Origin: Prinsepia uniflora
Lineage: Eukaryota; Streptophyta; Magnoliopsida; Rosales; Rosaceae
Reading direction: 5' to 3'
Length of the DNA stretch: 64,000 nucleotides
Assembly (NCBI GenBank): GCA_032719365.1
Contig: CM064868.1
Span: forward strand, 13,798,235-13,862,234
In this document: piece after piece, positions 11,384-22,354 of the stretch
Position numbering within the stretch: the stretch's first letter is position 1
How the letters are laid out: every line of letters begins with the position of its first letter
Made by a program: the position numbers and the translations under genes
Notes under the pieces: model-generated
What the model saw: the letters and a program-made list of their open reading frames with translations, nothing else
Told to the model about the DNA's origin: nothing
Database searches by the model: none

Positions 11384-12117
11384 TGACAGAACCCATCCCA
11401 ATCCCCCTAGATTATCGTGGGATGTGCCATGCTCCCATCTGACACCATGTGCCAGACAAGAGATAAAACCGTAACCCACTCGGGGTTACTAGAGTGCACA
11501 GTGACTTGTGGAAACCACATCGGCATATGATGTCTCGGTCTCTGCTACAGCCTGCATCCGCGATCAACCTAAAGGTATCAAAAACCATAAAAGCTGTGAG
11601 TGGACAAAATAATCGGTTTATAAAAACAATTAATCAAAAAGACTTTTATACCCTTCACGTTAAAGAATGCATGCATCAGAAAACAGTATTTTAAATACTT
11701 TCTTAAAATAAAGATATATTGCTTTTCAAATCAAATCATAGTGAAAAATACTTCTCAATCGAAGCCATTTTCTCAGTAAGGTCTCAGCCCAAAATCAAAT
11801 CACATAAGGTCTCAGCCCAAAACCAAATCACGTGGGTCTCAGCCCAAATCCAGTACACATGGGTCTCAGCACAAATCAAATCTCGTAAAAACATCTCAAT
11901 AGGGCCTTCGCCCGATACATAGACTTACGTCAGGAGTCATCTATTTCATTACCAATCCTCTTTATCTCATATCATCATTTCATCATCACTAGTCATGATA
12001 TCAGCGATACACATGTGACTTTGGATTACACATCCGAATATACACCAGGCTCGGAGCCCATGGCTCGACATCTAGGTGCTCTAACTCAGGATCACACATC
12101 ACACAGGATGGCCGACG
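11384..12117 (-). mobile_element. Solo LTR of copy B, left piece
   Basis: Part of the 2264-bp solo LTR (TSD agaag at 11379-11383 and 23885-23889). It is split by the Tekay element, whose own 5-bp duplication cgacg lies at 12113-12117 and 22350-22354. Removing 12118-22354 restores a 2264-bp LTR, exactly the length in copy A. Confidence 0.9.
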
Positions 12118-13377
12118 TGACAAGACCCGCCCCGATCCCACAGGGACCACAAGGGGACGTGCCCTGCTCCCGTCTGACACCCAATAATTCATACCAATTT
12201 TAACCTCAAAACATCAAATGCATAAATAACCAAATTAAAGTCATACATCAAATCCGAATTAAACGAATATAAGACAAGGGATGAAATTCAAAATTACAAG
12301 TTGCGAGCACGACTCTAACATAAACCTGCGGGTAAACCACCCAGCAGGGGTTCAGGTACGCAGAAGTAGATCTATGCCTCAGCCTCAGGTTCCTCCTCTA
12401 CCTCAGTATCACGACCTGGAGGGGTTACCAAAAACATTAAGGGTGGGACCGAACTCAAGTTTATAAAATCATTTGATAAGTAAAACATATAATTTACCCC
12501 TCCGTTTTCCAAACATGCATGCAGCATCCTTTAAAATCATAAATAATATAATATGAATCATAAGGCATGTAATAAAACCATAACCATAATTTTAGCTACT
12601 GCACTATACACTCCAATCCCGACATCCCAGATGTCTGACGTCCCTGACGTCCAATAAGGTCACAATCACAAGGCTACGCGTGCCACTCGGGTCTCAATTC
12701 CGAGTTCAATCCCCGAACCCTGTTCGGTTACAGCATCCCCGATGCTTAGCGTCATAGACGCTGGACGTTCTAGACGTCCGTGACCTCTCCGGGGTACCTC
12801 ATACGGAGGAGACAATATAATATGGAAGGATCTATACAGTGCAGTACCAAATACATTTTATTGATATCCACATGCAAACATATATGTATACATTGGTAAA
12901 ATCTGAACCGATCGTTACGTTTCATCAAACGGGTCTTATGCCCAAATACCTTGAAACGTGCCATAACCGAAATCTCAATATCATCAAAACCATTTATAGA
13001 TTCCAACATGTGAACATATAAGTAAACCGGAAAACATTTAAGCATGCAAGGGTTTAATGAAAATGGGCCCACTCACAGTACAATCCTCCTAGAAACCGAA
13101 CGTATACCCTCGTCCTGGTACAAATGTACAATCCCTGTCAAGTCCAAAGTACTCATAAAGGTCAATTTAAACACCCAACATTCAACCATGAAAGCCTAGG
13201 CCGAAACCGGCCCGGGAAAGCCGCCCGAACTCGCTTCCTAATGCAATAAACCTTAGTTTGACCAACTTAATGATCTCCGATCGACCCGAAACCACCGCCA
13301 TTGGATCCCGATCGTCGAAACCTAAAGAATGGTGGTGGTCCCACCAAAAGTACTGTTCACACGCACCCACACGCGCC

Positions 13378-13740
13378 AGTCAACGTGTCGGTCAACGCAG
13401 GAACAGTCCCTACTGACGTCATCGCTGACGTCACTGCTGACGTCAGCATGACGTCATGCTGACGTCATCTGACAGCTGTCAGGTCTGACATGTCAGACTC
13501 TGACAGGTGCCACGTGTCAACATCCGATTGGTCCACCTCACTGATCTGTCAGGCCACGTGTCAGATCTGACATGTGCCACGTGTCAGCACGGCACTGGTC
13601 CACGTCACTGACATGTCAGTGACAAGTGGCAGTCCCTGATTGGGCCACGTCACTGACATGTCAGTGCTGACTGTGCACTAACATGTGACACGTGTCGGCT
13701 CACGGTTGGTCCACGTCACCTGACAGTCTGACAGGGTGCC
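13378..13740. promoter_or_regulatory. Cluster of TGACGTCA, CACGTG and GACATGTCAG motifs in the LTR
   Basis: Five TGACGTCA palindromes fall within 13414-13467, followed by four CACGTG cores (near 13510, 13554, 13578, 13689) and repeated GACATGTCAG and TGTCAGGTCTGACA phrases. All are ACGT-core or palindromic sites of the bZIP/bHLH kind. The same block sits at 20797-21160 in the other LTR. It lies on the downstream side of the TATA candidate, so it would be in the transcribed leader; an enhancer role is inferred. Confidence 0.5.
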
Positions 13741-14265
13741 ACATCATCACCTCTGTCCTCAGACGGGTTGACCCGTATCTCTGCAACTCGGGTCGATCAG
13801 ACCCGCGATCATGACCCGGTCACCATTTCACCATTTCTCAATCATTTTCGTTCAGGTTTGTTCCTAACTACTCGTCTTAATCCCAGGAAGGGTTCTATGG
13901 AATCAAAATCGATAAACACAGATAGGATCGAAGGCTTACCTCGATGAACAAACCCGGTTCCCGTCGCCGTTTGCACTCCGTTCAGGCTACCTCCGGTCAC
14001 GCAATTGATCCCAATAGGTTCCTAACAGTTCCTAGAGTTGATTAGGGTAAATAAAAACCAAAACTAAACGTTGGAATTCAAGTTACCAAATTCTGGGTTT
14101 TAAAACCGTTTCGGGTTTTCCGGTTTCCCTACCTCGCCGCCGTCCTCCGCCGTGATCCCTACCGCCTGCCGCCTCACCCGTCCAGTCCAGCGTCACTCAG
14201 AGCAAGCGTCAGATGCAATGTGGTGTGATGGTTTGGAATGGGCAGTATGTGAGTGTGTCGGGTTA

Positions 14266-14280
14266 GGAAATATATAGAAA
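14266..14280 (-). promoter_or_regulatory. TATA box candidate of the Tekay LTR
   Basis: The minus strand reads TTTCTATATATTTCC. It lies about 650 bp from the LTR start. The other LTR has the same site at about 21686-21700. Confidence 0.5.
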
Positions 14281-14443
14281 TGGAGGGAAAGCTGCATAAT
14301 GAAATGAACGGTCCAGATTAGATCTTGAAATGAGATCAAAGGCTGAGATTAGATCAGGGGTGTATCAGATCAAGGGCTGTGATTAAAAAGGTGATTTAAA
14401 TGGTTTTTAATCCCATAGTGGATCTGATCCAATCCAGCCAATG

Positions 14444-14467
14444 GGTGAGTGACACTTGTCACTCACC
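14444..14467. repeat. Conserved U3 palindrome, Tekay 3' LTR
   Basis: Perfect inverted repeat with arms GGTGAGTGACA and TGTCACTCACC and a 2-base centre. It corresponds to the palindrome at 30415, 33823, 35244, 41943, 56514 and 63722. Confidence 0.85.
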
Positions 14468-14929
14468 AGGTGTCCTCCAATCAGAACTTTTAGAATAAAA
14501 TATTCGACACGAAAACCGAGACACGAACCTCCCGATTTCACGTTTCTGACCATAACTTCCTCGTACGAAGTCCGATTCTGGCGTGCCGCCTGTCTAGGGA
14601 CTCAGGACGTCGAGACCTACCTGACGGTCCTTGAGTCAACAGAAAATTAGTTGTCAAAAAAAAGTCAACATCTTCCCCCCGAAAGTCCAAATTACGGTAA
14701 TGCCCCAGAACTTCCGATAGTCATAACTTTTTCCCTGATCGTCCGAATTGGACGTGCCACCTGTCTATGAACTCGTGACGTCCCGAACTACGTCACGGTC
14801 ATAAGTCAAAGTCCATTTAGTTCATCAATCAAAAAGTCAAAATTTTAGCTATGCCAATCACAAGGGTAAAAGCGTCAAATCACACAATAAATTACAATAT
14901 TGAAATCCTCGAATTTCCGGGGTGTTACA

Positions 14930-14942
14930 ACCTTCCCCCCTT
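14930..14942 (-). other. Polypurine tract of the Tekay element
   Basis: The minus strand reads AAGGGGGGAAGGT directly before the 3' LTR start TGTAACACC. The preceding bases (CGGGACGAAATTTCTT) closely match those before the 3' LTR of the element at 34734-44794. Confidence 0.85.
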
Positions 14943-16030
14943 AAGAAATTTCGTCCCGAAATTTCAAAGAAACAAATGAGGAAATTGTTCTCGCATTTGA
15001 GCCTCAGGCTCCCATGTGGCTTCTTCCATATTCTGGTTTCTCCAGAGAATCTTCACGAGAGGGATCGTCTTCCGACGTAGTACCTTGTCCTTCCGATCCA
15101 AGATCTATACTGGTTGTTCATCAAAGCTCAAATCCTCCCGTAGTTCGACAGGTTGTTCCCCAAGTACATGAGAAGAATCACGTACGTACTTCCGCAGCAT
15201 CGATATGTGGAAAACATCGTGAACTCTAGATAGTTCTAGAGGTAGTGCCAATCTGTAAGCAACTTTGCCGATTCTCTCCACGATCTCATATGGTCCGATA
15301 AAACGCAGACTCAGTTTCCCTCGTCGACCGAATCGGATAATCCCCTTCCACGGTGATAACTTCAGGAAGACGAAATCTCCCACTTCAAATTCCAAGTCTC
15401 GAATCCGTCGATCGGCATAACTCTTCTGGCGATCCTGTGCCGCCTTCAATCTCTCCTTGATAACACGAACAGTTTCCATGGTTAAGTCCATCAATTCCGG
15501 CCCTACCGCCGCTCGCTCTCCTATCTCCGTCCAGCAGATAGGTGTCCTGCACTGTCGTCCATACAGTGCCTCATAGGGTGCCATCCCGATGCTTGTCTGA
15601 TAGCTGTTGTTGTAGGCGAATTCCATCAATGGCAAATGGGTATCCCAAGAGTCTTGAAACTGTAGTACACATGACCTCATCATGTCCTCCAGGGTCTGAA
15701 TGGTTCTTTCAGACTGTCCATCGGTCTGAGGATGGAAAGCAGTACTGAAACGTAGGGTTGTTCCCAGAGTAGCTTGCAAACTCCGCCAGAACCTGGAAGT
15801 GAAACGCGGTTCACGATCGGACACGATCGATTCCGGCGTACCATGCAATCGTATGATTTCCTTCACAAGCAATTGAGCCAGTCGATTAGGTTTATAGGTC
15901 TCCTGAACAGGCAGAAAATGGGCTGATTTGGTTAACCGATCCACGATCACCCATACTCCGTCCACTCCGCTCTGAGTTCTCGATAATTTAAAGACGAAGT
16001 CCATGGTGATGTGATCCCACTTCCACTCGG
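14943..16030 (-). pseudogene. Tekay pol: integrase core and chromodomain-like tail
   Basis: The minus-strand reading 16004-15105 carries the integrase core: VIVDRLTKSAHF (first Asp), SIVSDREPRFTS (second Asp) and PQTDGQSERTIQ (catalytic Glu), then the GPY-like block LRFIGPYEIVERIGKVAY. The reading ends at a TAG (15107-15105) inside the usual ...QPVxIL motif. After that stop the same frame continues as KTIPLVKILWRN and EEATWEPE, the start of a chromodomain. It joins the upstream pol with a one-base deletion near 16029. Chromodomains direct integration to marked chromatin in this lineage. Defective. Confidence 0.85.
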
Positions 16031-17377
16031 AATCGGAAGTGGCTGCATAGCCCCATAAGGTCTCTGCCGTTCCGCCTTAACCTGCTGACAGGTTAGGCAT
16101 TTGCTCACGAATTCAGCAATATCCTTCTTCATTCCTGGCCACCAATAATGATTCCGGAGGGTACGGTACATCTTTGTACCTCCCGGATGCATAGCATAGG
16201 CCGAACTATGGGCCTCCTCAAGAATCTCGACCCGTAACTCTGCCACTGCAGGTACACACAAACGGCCAAACTTCACAAGTGCTCCATCGTCCCGGATGGT
16301 AAAATCCTGTCTCCCATGCGCATCGACCTCAATTCTGTAAATACAGAGTATCGGATCCTGAAGTTGTGCCTCGATGATCCGATCAATCAGTACTGGTCGT
16401 ACATGGAAGTTGGCCAACAAAGCTCCATGTGCATCCGTACCCAAAATAACTCCCGCCTTCCGGAGTTCCACTAGCAAAGGAAGATACACCATCCCTAGGT
16501 GTGCAACGGATCCTGCTGACTTCCTGCTGAGTGCATCAGCCACTACATTGGCCTTACCCGGATGGTACTCGATCGTACAGTCATAGTCCTTCAGCAGCTC
16601 CAACCATCTCCGTTGTCTCATGTTAAGCTCCTTCTGAGTGAATAAGTATTTAAGACTCTGGTGGTCGGTGTATATCCGACACGTTGTGCCGAATAGATAA
16701 TGTCTCCAGATTTTCAGGGCATGAACCACCGCTGCCAACTCCAAATCATGGGTAGGGTAGTTCAACTCGTGGGTCTTCAGCTGCCGGGATGCATAAGCGA
16801 TAACCTTACCAGTTTGCATCAACACGCAGCCCAGACCTTGCAGCGATGCATCACTGAAAACCACTAACTCTCCACTGTCATCCGGCAATGCAAGCACAGG
16901 CGCAGTGGCCAATCGATCTTTCAACTCTTGAAAGCTCTGATCGCACTGCTCGTCCCAGATAAACTTTACTCCCTTCCGAGTCAAACGAGTCAATGGTGCA
17001 GCAATTTTGGAGAAACCCTCCACGAATCTCTGGTAGTAACCTGCTAATCCGACGAAACTCCGCACCTCGGTCACTGTTGTTGGTTTAGCCCAGTTGGTCA
17101 CCGCTTCTGTTTTCTGGGGATCCACGCAAATCCCATCCGTCGATATCACGTGTCCCAGAAAACCAATACTGCTCAGCCAAAACTGACACTTGCTCAGTTT
17201 GGCGTACAATTGTTCTTGTCTCAGCCTCTCCAAGACTAACCGTAGATGTTCCTCATGTGCACGGGCACTCCTCGAGTACACCAAAATGTCATCGATGAAC
17301 AAAATCACGAACTTATCCAGGTAGGGTCGGAAGACCCGGTTCATCAGATCCATGAATGCTGCTGGAGCATTCGTCAA
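15947..17377 (-). pseudogene. Tekay pol: RT (C-terminal half), RNase H and integrase zinc domain
   Basis: A 476-codon open stretch. It starts within RT just after a one-base deletion (TTTG for TTTGG, near 17375), carries the RT catalytic block FIDDILVYS (about 17283-17306), RNase H blocks VVFSDASLQGLG, LELAAVVHAL and YTDHQSLKYL, and the integrase HHCC block HSSAYAMH...CLTC. Its last residues are out of frame because of the deletion near 16029. All catalytic residues I can see are kept; the lesions are frameshifts. Confidence 0.88.
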
Positions 17378-17961
17378 ACAAATGGCATAACAAGGAAATC
17401 GTAGTGTCCGTAACGGGTTCGAAAAGCAGTTTTCGGAATATCCTCCTCTGAAATCCTCAGTTGGTGATACCCAGACCGCAAATCAATTTTCGAGAAGCAC
17501 TGAGCTCCCCGCAACTGGTCAAAAAGGTCATCGATCTTGGGTAGAGGATACTGGTTCCTCAGCGTCACCTTGTTGAGTTGTCGATAGTCAATACACAAAC
17601 GGAGACTTCCCTCCTTCTTCTTTACGAACAACACCGGTGCTCCCCACGGTGAAGTACTCGGTCGGACATATCCCAAATCCACCAACTCCTGCAATTGAGT
17701 CTTGAGTTCTCGTAACTCGGCCGGCGCCATCCGGTATGGTTCCTGGGATATAGGTCGGGTACCCGGGAGTAGTTCAATAGTAAACTCAATCTCCCGCGAT
17801 GGCGGTAATCCAGGTAAGTCTTCCGGGAACACATCCGGAAACTCACATACCACCGGTATCTCGTCGATACCCGGAGTATCAACCTGCTCCGACACGACAT
17901 GCGCCAGATAACCCTGGCATCCCTTCCGTAGAAGTTTGGTAGCAGTAGGTGAAGAGATCAC
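17374..17961 (-). pseudogene. Tekay pol: RT, N-terminal half
   Basis: The minus-strand reading has the linker FPDVFPEDLPGLPP, then RT blocks PYRMAPAELRELK, SPWGAPVLFVKKKEG, LCIDYRQLNKVT and SKIDLRSGYHQLRI (the first catalytic Asp lies in DLRSGYHQ). It runs to MPFV and then meets a stop created by the one-base deletion at about 17375. It begins downstream of two stops (near 18003 and 18074) that separate it from protease. Confidence 0.88.
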
Positions 17962-18072
17962 TTCAGGAGGCGAACCGTCACGTTCCCCCTTAAAGATAAC
18001 CTACGGGAAACCCGGGCTCCGCAGAATCACTTGCTTGCTACAGCAGTCGCTGAGCGATCCGTGCTCCGATAG

Positions 18073-18590
18073 TCAATCCATCCCTAGGATTATATCGAAG
18101 TCGTGGATATCCAGAATAATTAAGTCTGCTGGTAAATCCACATCCTCAATTCTTACCGGGCACCTCCGAATCACCTGATTCACAAGGTACACGATGCCCA
18201 TCGGGGTGCCAACACCCATTTCACAATCTAAAGCTGATACCACACAATCAAGCATACCAGCACAACACTTCGAAATAAAAGAATGTGTAGCCCCCGCATC
18301 CATCAAAACACGTACAAGAAGATTTAAGATATGAAGTGTACCTGTGACCACACCTGGGGCAGTCCTCGCCTGCTGTTGGGTCATGGCAAAAACTTGGGCC
18401 CTCGGCCCTCCGTTCCGTCCGCGCCCGCGCGCGCCACGCCCAGCACCACGGTCACCTCCTTGACCGCGACCTCCATTAGTGTGGGAAGCCGTGCTCTGCA
18501 CCACACTAGAGCCCCCAGCGTCGTTGTTCTTGGACAACTGCGGGCAATCACAGGCATAGTGGCCTTCCTCTCCGCAAGCAAAACAAGTTA
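18073..18590 (-). pseudogene. Tekay gag zinc knuckle and aspartic protease
   Basis: In one minus-strand frame the CCHC knuckle CFACGEEGHYACDC (18585-18544; C-x2-C-x4-H-x4-C) is followed by a Gly/Arg-rich linker and the protease with VLMDAGATHSFIS (catalytic Asp codon 18300-18298) and DIILGMD. The reading then stops where a Trp codon is expected after GMD (TGA, 18075-18073), consistent with a single G-to-A change. The protease would process gag-pol. Defective. Confidence 0.85.
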
Positions 18591-19405
18591 CTGGCCTTGG
18601 CCTGTCCGAATGCCCGCCAGAATCACCGCTCCAAGATGAGCGTTGCCCAGAGTTGTATCCAGATCCTCTGCCCTGAGAGCCTCCGCGTCGACCTGACCAG
18701 CCACGACCCTTGAAGGATGAGGGTGCTCCCCTGTATCCCCCTCCCTTGTTGTTCTTATGGCCCGATGGCCCACGATGTGGCGATCCGGACGTCGCCCCTC
18801 GCCCGAAGGTTGTCGTGTCTGGTGTGCCGCCAGACTGGCCTCGACACGCACCGCAGCGTCGACCAAATCTCTCAGTGAAGCATGAGTAGCAGCAGTCACA
18901 CTTGCTCGGATCTCCCCTCGGAGTCCAAGCTCAAACCTTTGGCATTTGTCCTCCTCCGTGCTCACGAATGATGCAGCGAACCGGGATAGTTTTCCGAAAG
19001 TTTGCTCGTAGTCTGCAACGGACATGTCACCCTGCTCCAGCCGCAGGAATTCCGCCTCCCGCGCCCGCGAAAGGATCACGGGTAGTACTGGTCCAGAAAT
19101 CTGGAACGGAAAGCTTCCCAAGTAGTGGTATGGACAGACCACCCAGACATTTCGAGTCCGTGCCACCACTGGTAGGCTCCTCCTTCCCGCAAGAAGGCCG
19201 CCAGAGTTACCCGTTCGCCCGGAGGGCAGTGCATCACCGAGAAGATCCTCTCCCACTTGGTGATCCAATCATGAGCATCCTCGGGGTTTGATCCCCCGCA
19301 GAAAGGAGTGGCTCCCAACCGTTGAGCCCTTTCAATGCTCGCGCATTCCATCTCCCTTTCCAAATCCTCGTCAGTTCGTGTATGAGGAATTCTCCTAGGA
19401 GGCAT
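18588..19405 (-). pseudogene. Tekay gag (capsid part)
   Basis: Begins at ATG 19405-19403 with MPPRRIPHTRTDEDLE. The capsid region has WITKWERIFSVMHCPPGERV, GGAYQWWHGLE and FRSRFLDQYYP, then a stop from a frameshift near 19080. The next frame continues as EAEFLRLEQGDMSVADYEQ and ELGLRGEIRASV. A second frameshift near 18800 moves the Gly-rich linker into the frame of the zinc knuckle. Gag would form the particle. The leader between primer site and ATG is about 115 bp. Confidence 0.85.
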
Positions 19406-19521
19406 AACCAACTGTCAAGAGGCATAGATCAGATAACGATGTTCTTAAAAGTCGAAAAGTAACTAGTACTAATCGCTAGTCTAGCATGCTGACCATAACC
19501 TAGTACTGACCACAACCTAGT

Positions 19522-19533
19522 GCTCTGATACCA
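19522..19533 (-). other. Primer-binding site of the Tekay element
   Basis: The minus strand reads TGGTATCAGAGC, complementary to the 3' end of plant initiator Met-tRNA, three bases inside the 5' LTR. The bases after it (ACTAGGTTG) match those at the same place in the element at 34734. Confidence 0.9.
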
Positions 19534-19536
19534 AGC

Positions 19537-22349
19537 TGACAAGACCCGCCCCGATCCCACAGGGACCACAAGGGGACGTGCCCTGCTCCCGTCTGACACC
19601 CAATAATTCATACCAATAACCTCAAAACATCAAATGCATAAATAACCAAATTAAAGTCATACATCAAATCCCAATTAAACGAATGTCAGACAAGGGATGA
19701 AATTCAAAATTACAAGTTGCGAGCACGACTCTAACATAAACCTGCGGGTAAACCACCCAGCAGGGGTTCAGGTACGCAGAAGTAGATCTATGCCTCAGCC
19801 TCAGGTTCCTCCTCTACCTCAGTATCACGACCTGGAGGGGTTACCAAAAACATTAAGGGTGAGTGGACCGAACTCAAGTTTATAAAATCATTTGATAAGT
19901 AAAACATATAATTTACCCCTCCGTTTTCCAAACATGCATGCAGCATCCTTTAAAATCATAAATAATATAATATGAATCATAAGGCATGTAATAAAACCAT
20001 AACCATAATTTTAGCTACTGCACTATACACTCCAATCCCGACATCCCAGATGTCTGACGTCCCTGACGTCCAATAAGGTCACAATCACAAGGCTACGCGT
20101 GCCACTCGGGTCTCAATTCCGAGTTCAATCCCCGAACCCTGTTCGGTTACAGCATCCCCGATGCTTAGCGTCATAGACGCTGGACGTTCTAGACATCCGT
20201 GACCTCTCCGGGGTACCTCATCCGGAGGAGACAATATAATATGGAAGGATCTATACAGTGCAGTACCAAATACATTTTATTGATATCCACATGCAAACAT
20301 ATATGTATACATAGGTAAAATCTGAACCGATCGTTACGTTTCATCAAACGGGTCTTATGCCCAAATACCGTGAAACGTGCCATAACCAAAATCTCAATAT
20401 CATCAAAACCATTTATAGATTCCAACATGTGAACATATAAGTAAATCGGAAAACATTTAAGCATGCAAGGGTTTAATGAAAATGGGCCCACTCACAGTAC
20501 AATCCTCCTAAAAACCGAACGTATACCCTCGTCCTGGTACAAATGTACAATCCCTGTCAAGTCCAAAGTACTTGTAAAGGTCAATTTAAACCCCCAACAT
20601 TCAACCATGAAAGCCTAGGCCGAAACCGGCCCGGGAAAGCCGCCCGAACTCGCTTCCTAATGCAATAAACCTTAATTTGACCAACTTAATGATCTCCGCT
20701 CGACCCGAAACCACCGCCATTGGATCCGGATCGTCGAAACCTAAAGAATGGTGGTGGTCCCACCAAAAGTACTGTTCACACGCGCCCACACACGCCAGTC
20801 AACGCGTCGGTCAACGCAGGAACAGTCCCTGCTGACGTCATCGCTGACGTCACTACTGACGTCAGCATGACGTCATGCTGACGTCATCTAACAGCTGTCA
20901 GGTCTGACATGTCAGACTCTGACAGGTGCCACGTGTCAACATCCGATTGGTCCACCTCACTGATCTGTCAGGCCACGTGTCAGATCTGACATGTGCCACG
21001 TGTCAGCACGGCACTGGTCCACGTCACTGACATGTCAGTGACACGTGGTAGTCCCTGATTGGGCCACGTCACTGACATGTCAGTGCTGACTGTGCACTGA
21101 CATGTGACACGTGTCGGCTCACGGTTGGTCCACGTCACCTGACAGTCTGACAGGGTGCCACGTTATCACCTCTGTCCTCAGACGGGTTGACCCGTATCTC
21201 TGCAACTCGGGTCGATCAGACCCGCGATCATGACCCGGTCACCATTTCACCATTTCTCAATCATTTTCGTTCAGGTTTGTTCCTAACTACTCGTCTTAAT
21301 CCCAGGAAGGGTTCTATGGAATCAAAATCGATAAACACAGATAGGATCGAAGGCTTACCTCGATGAACAGACCCGGTTCCCGTCGCCGTTTGCACTCCGT
21401 TCAGGCTACCTCCGGTCACGCAATTGATCCCAATAGGTTCCTAACAGTTCCTAGAGTTGATTAGGGTAAATAAAAACCAAAACTAAACGTTGGAATTCAA
21501 GTTACCAAATTCTGGGTTTTAAAACCGTTTCGGGTTTTCCGGTTTCCCTACCTCGCCGCCGTCCTCCGCCGTGATCCCTACCGCCTGCCGCCTCACCCGT
21601 CCAGTCCAGCGTCACTCAGAGCAAGGGTCAGATGCAATGTGGTGTGATGGTTTGGAATGGACAGTATGTGAGTGTGTCGGGTTAGGAAATATATAGAAAT
21701 GGAGGGAAAGCTGCACAATGAAATGAACGGTCCAGATTAGATCTTGAAATGAGATCAAAGGCTGAGATTAGATCAGGGGTGTATCAGATCAAGGGCTGTG
21801 ATTAAAAAGGTGATTTAAATGGTTTTTAATCCCATAGTGGATCTGATCCAATCTAGCCAATGGGTGAGTGACACTTGACACTCACCAGGTGTCTTCCAAT
21901 CAGAACTTTTAGAATAAAATATTCGACACAAAAACCGAGACACGAACCTCCCGATTTCACGTTTCTGACCATAACTTCCTCGTACGAAGTCCGATTCCGG
22001 CGTGTCGCCTGTCTATGGACTCAGGACGTCGAGACCTACCTGACGGTCCTTGAGTCAACAGAAAATTAGTTGTCAAAAGAAAAGTCAACATCTTCCCCCC
22101 GAAAGTCCAAATTACGGTAATGCCCCAGAACTTCCGATAGTCATAACTTTTTCCCTGATCGTCCGAATTGGACGTGCCACCTGTCTATGAACTCGTGACG
22201 TCCCGAACTACGTCACGGTCATAGATCAAAGTCCATTTAGTTCATCAATCAAAAAGTCAAAATTTTGGCCATGCCAATCACAAGGGTAAAAGCGTCAAAT
22301 CACACAATAAATTACAATATTGAAATCCTCAAATTTCCGGGGTGTTACA
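19537..22349 (-). repeat. 5' LTR of the Tekay element, 2813 bp
   Basis: Partner of 12118-14929. On the minus strand it starts TGTAACACCCCGG at 22349. Changes against the other LTR are mostly single C/T or G/A transitions, as expected of methylated plant DNA. It also holds the motif cluster at 20797-21160. Confidence 0.92.
21863..21886. repeat. Conserved U3 palindrome, Tekay 5' LTR (one mismatch)
   Basis: Same site as 14444-14467, but one arm reads TGACACTCACC, which breaks one base pair. Confidence 0.75.
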
Positions 22350-22354
22350 CGACG

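Larger units (their letters stand above)
12118..14929 (-). repeat. 3' LTR of the Tekay element, 2812 bp
   Basis: On the minus strand it starts TGTAACACCCCGG and ends GGTCTTGTCA. It holds a palindrome (14444-14467), a TATA candidate (14266-14280) and a dense cluster of TGACGTCA and CACGTG motifs (13378-13740). Downstream of the TATA the R/U5 part is about 2.1 kb, very long. Confidence 0.92.
12118..22349 (-). mobile_element. Ty3/Gypsy chromovirus, Tekay (Del) type, full length but defective
   Basis: A 10,232-bp element on the minus strand with TSD cgacg. LTRs lie at 12118-14929 and 19537-22349, with an initiator-Met primer site just inside the 5' LTR and a polypurine tract at 14930-14942. The order gag, protease, RT, RNase H, integrase and a chromodomain-like tail is that of chromoviruses. 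The long LTRs and the gag opening MPPRR fit the Tekay/Del lineage. I counted about 48 substitutions and a few indels between the LTRs (about 1.7%). The coding region has at least four frameshifts and three in-frame stops, so it cannot make its own proteins. Copy A lacks it. Confidence 0.92.

Noticed and set aside
12118..22349. Tekay element as an active autonomous element
   Set aside because: At least four frameshifts and three in-frame stops in gag-pol make it dead, although its catalytic motifs are kept.
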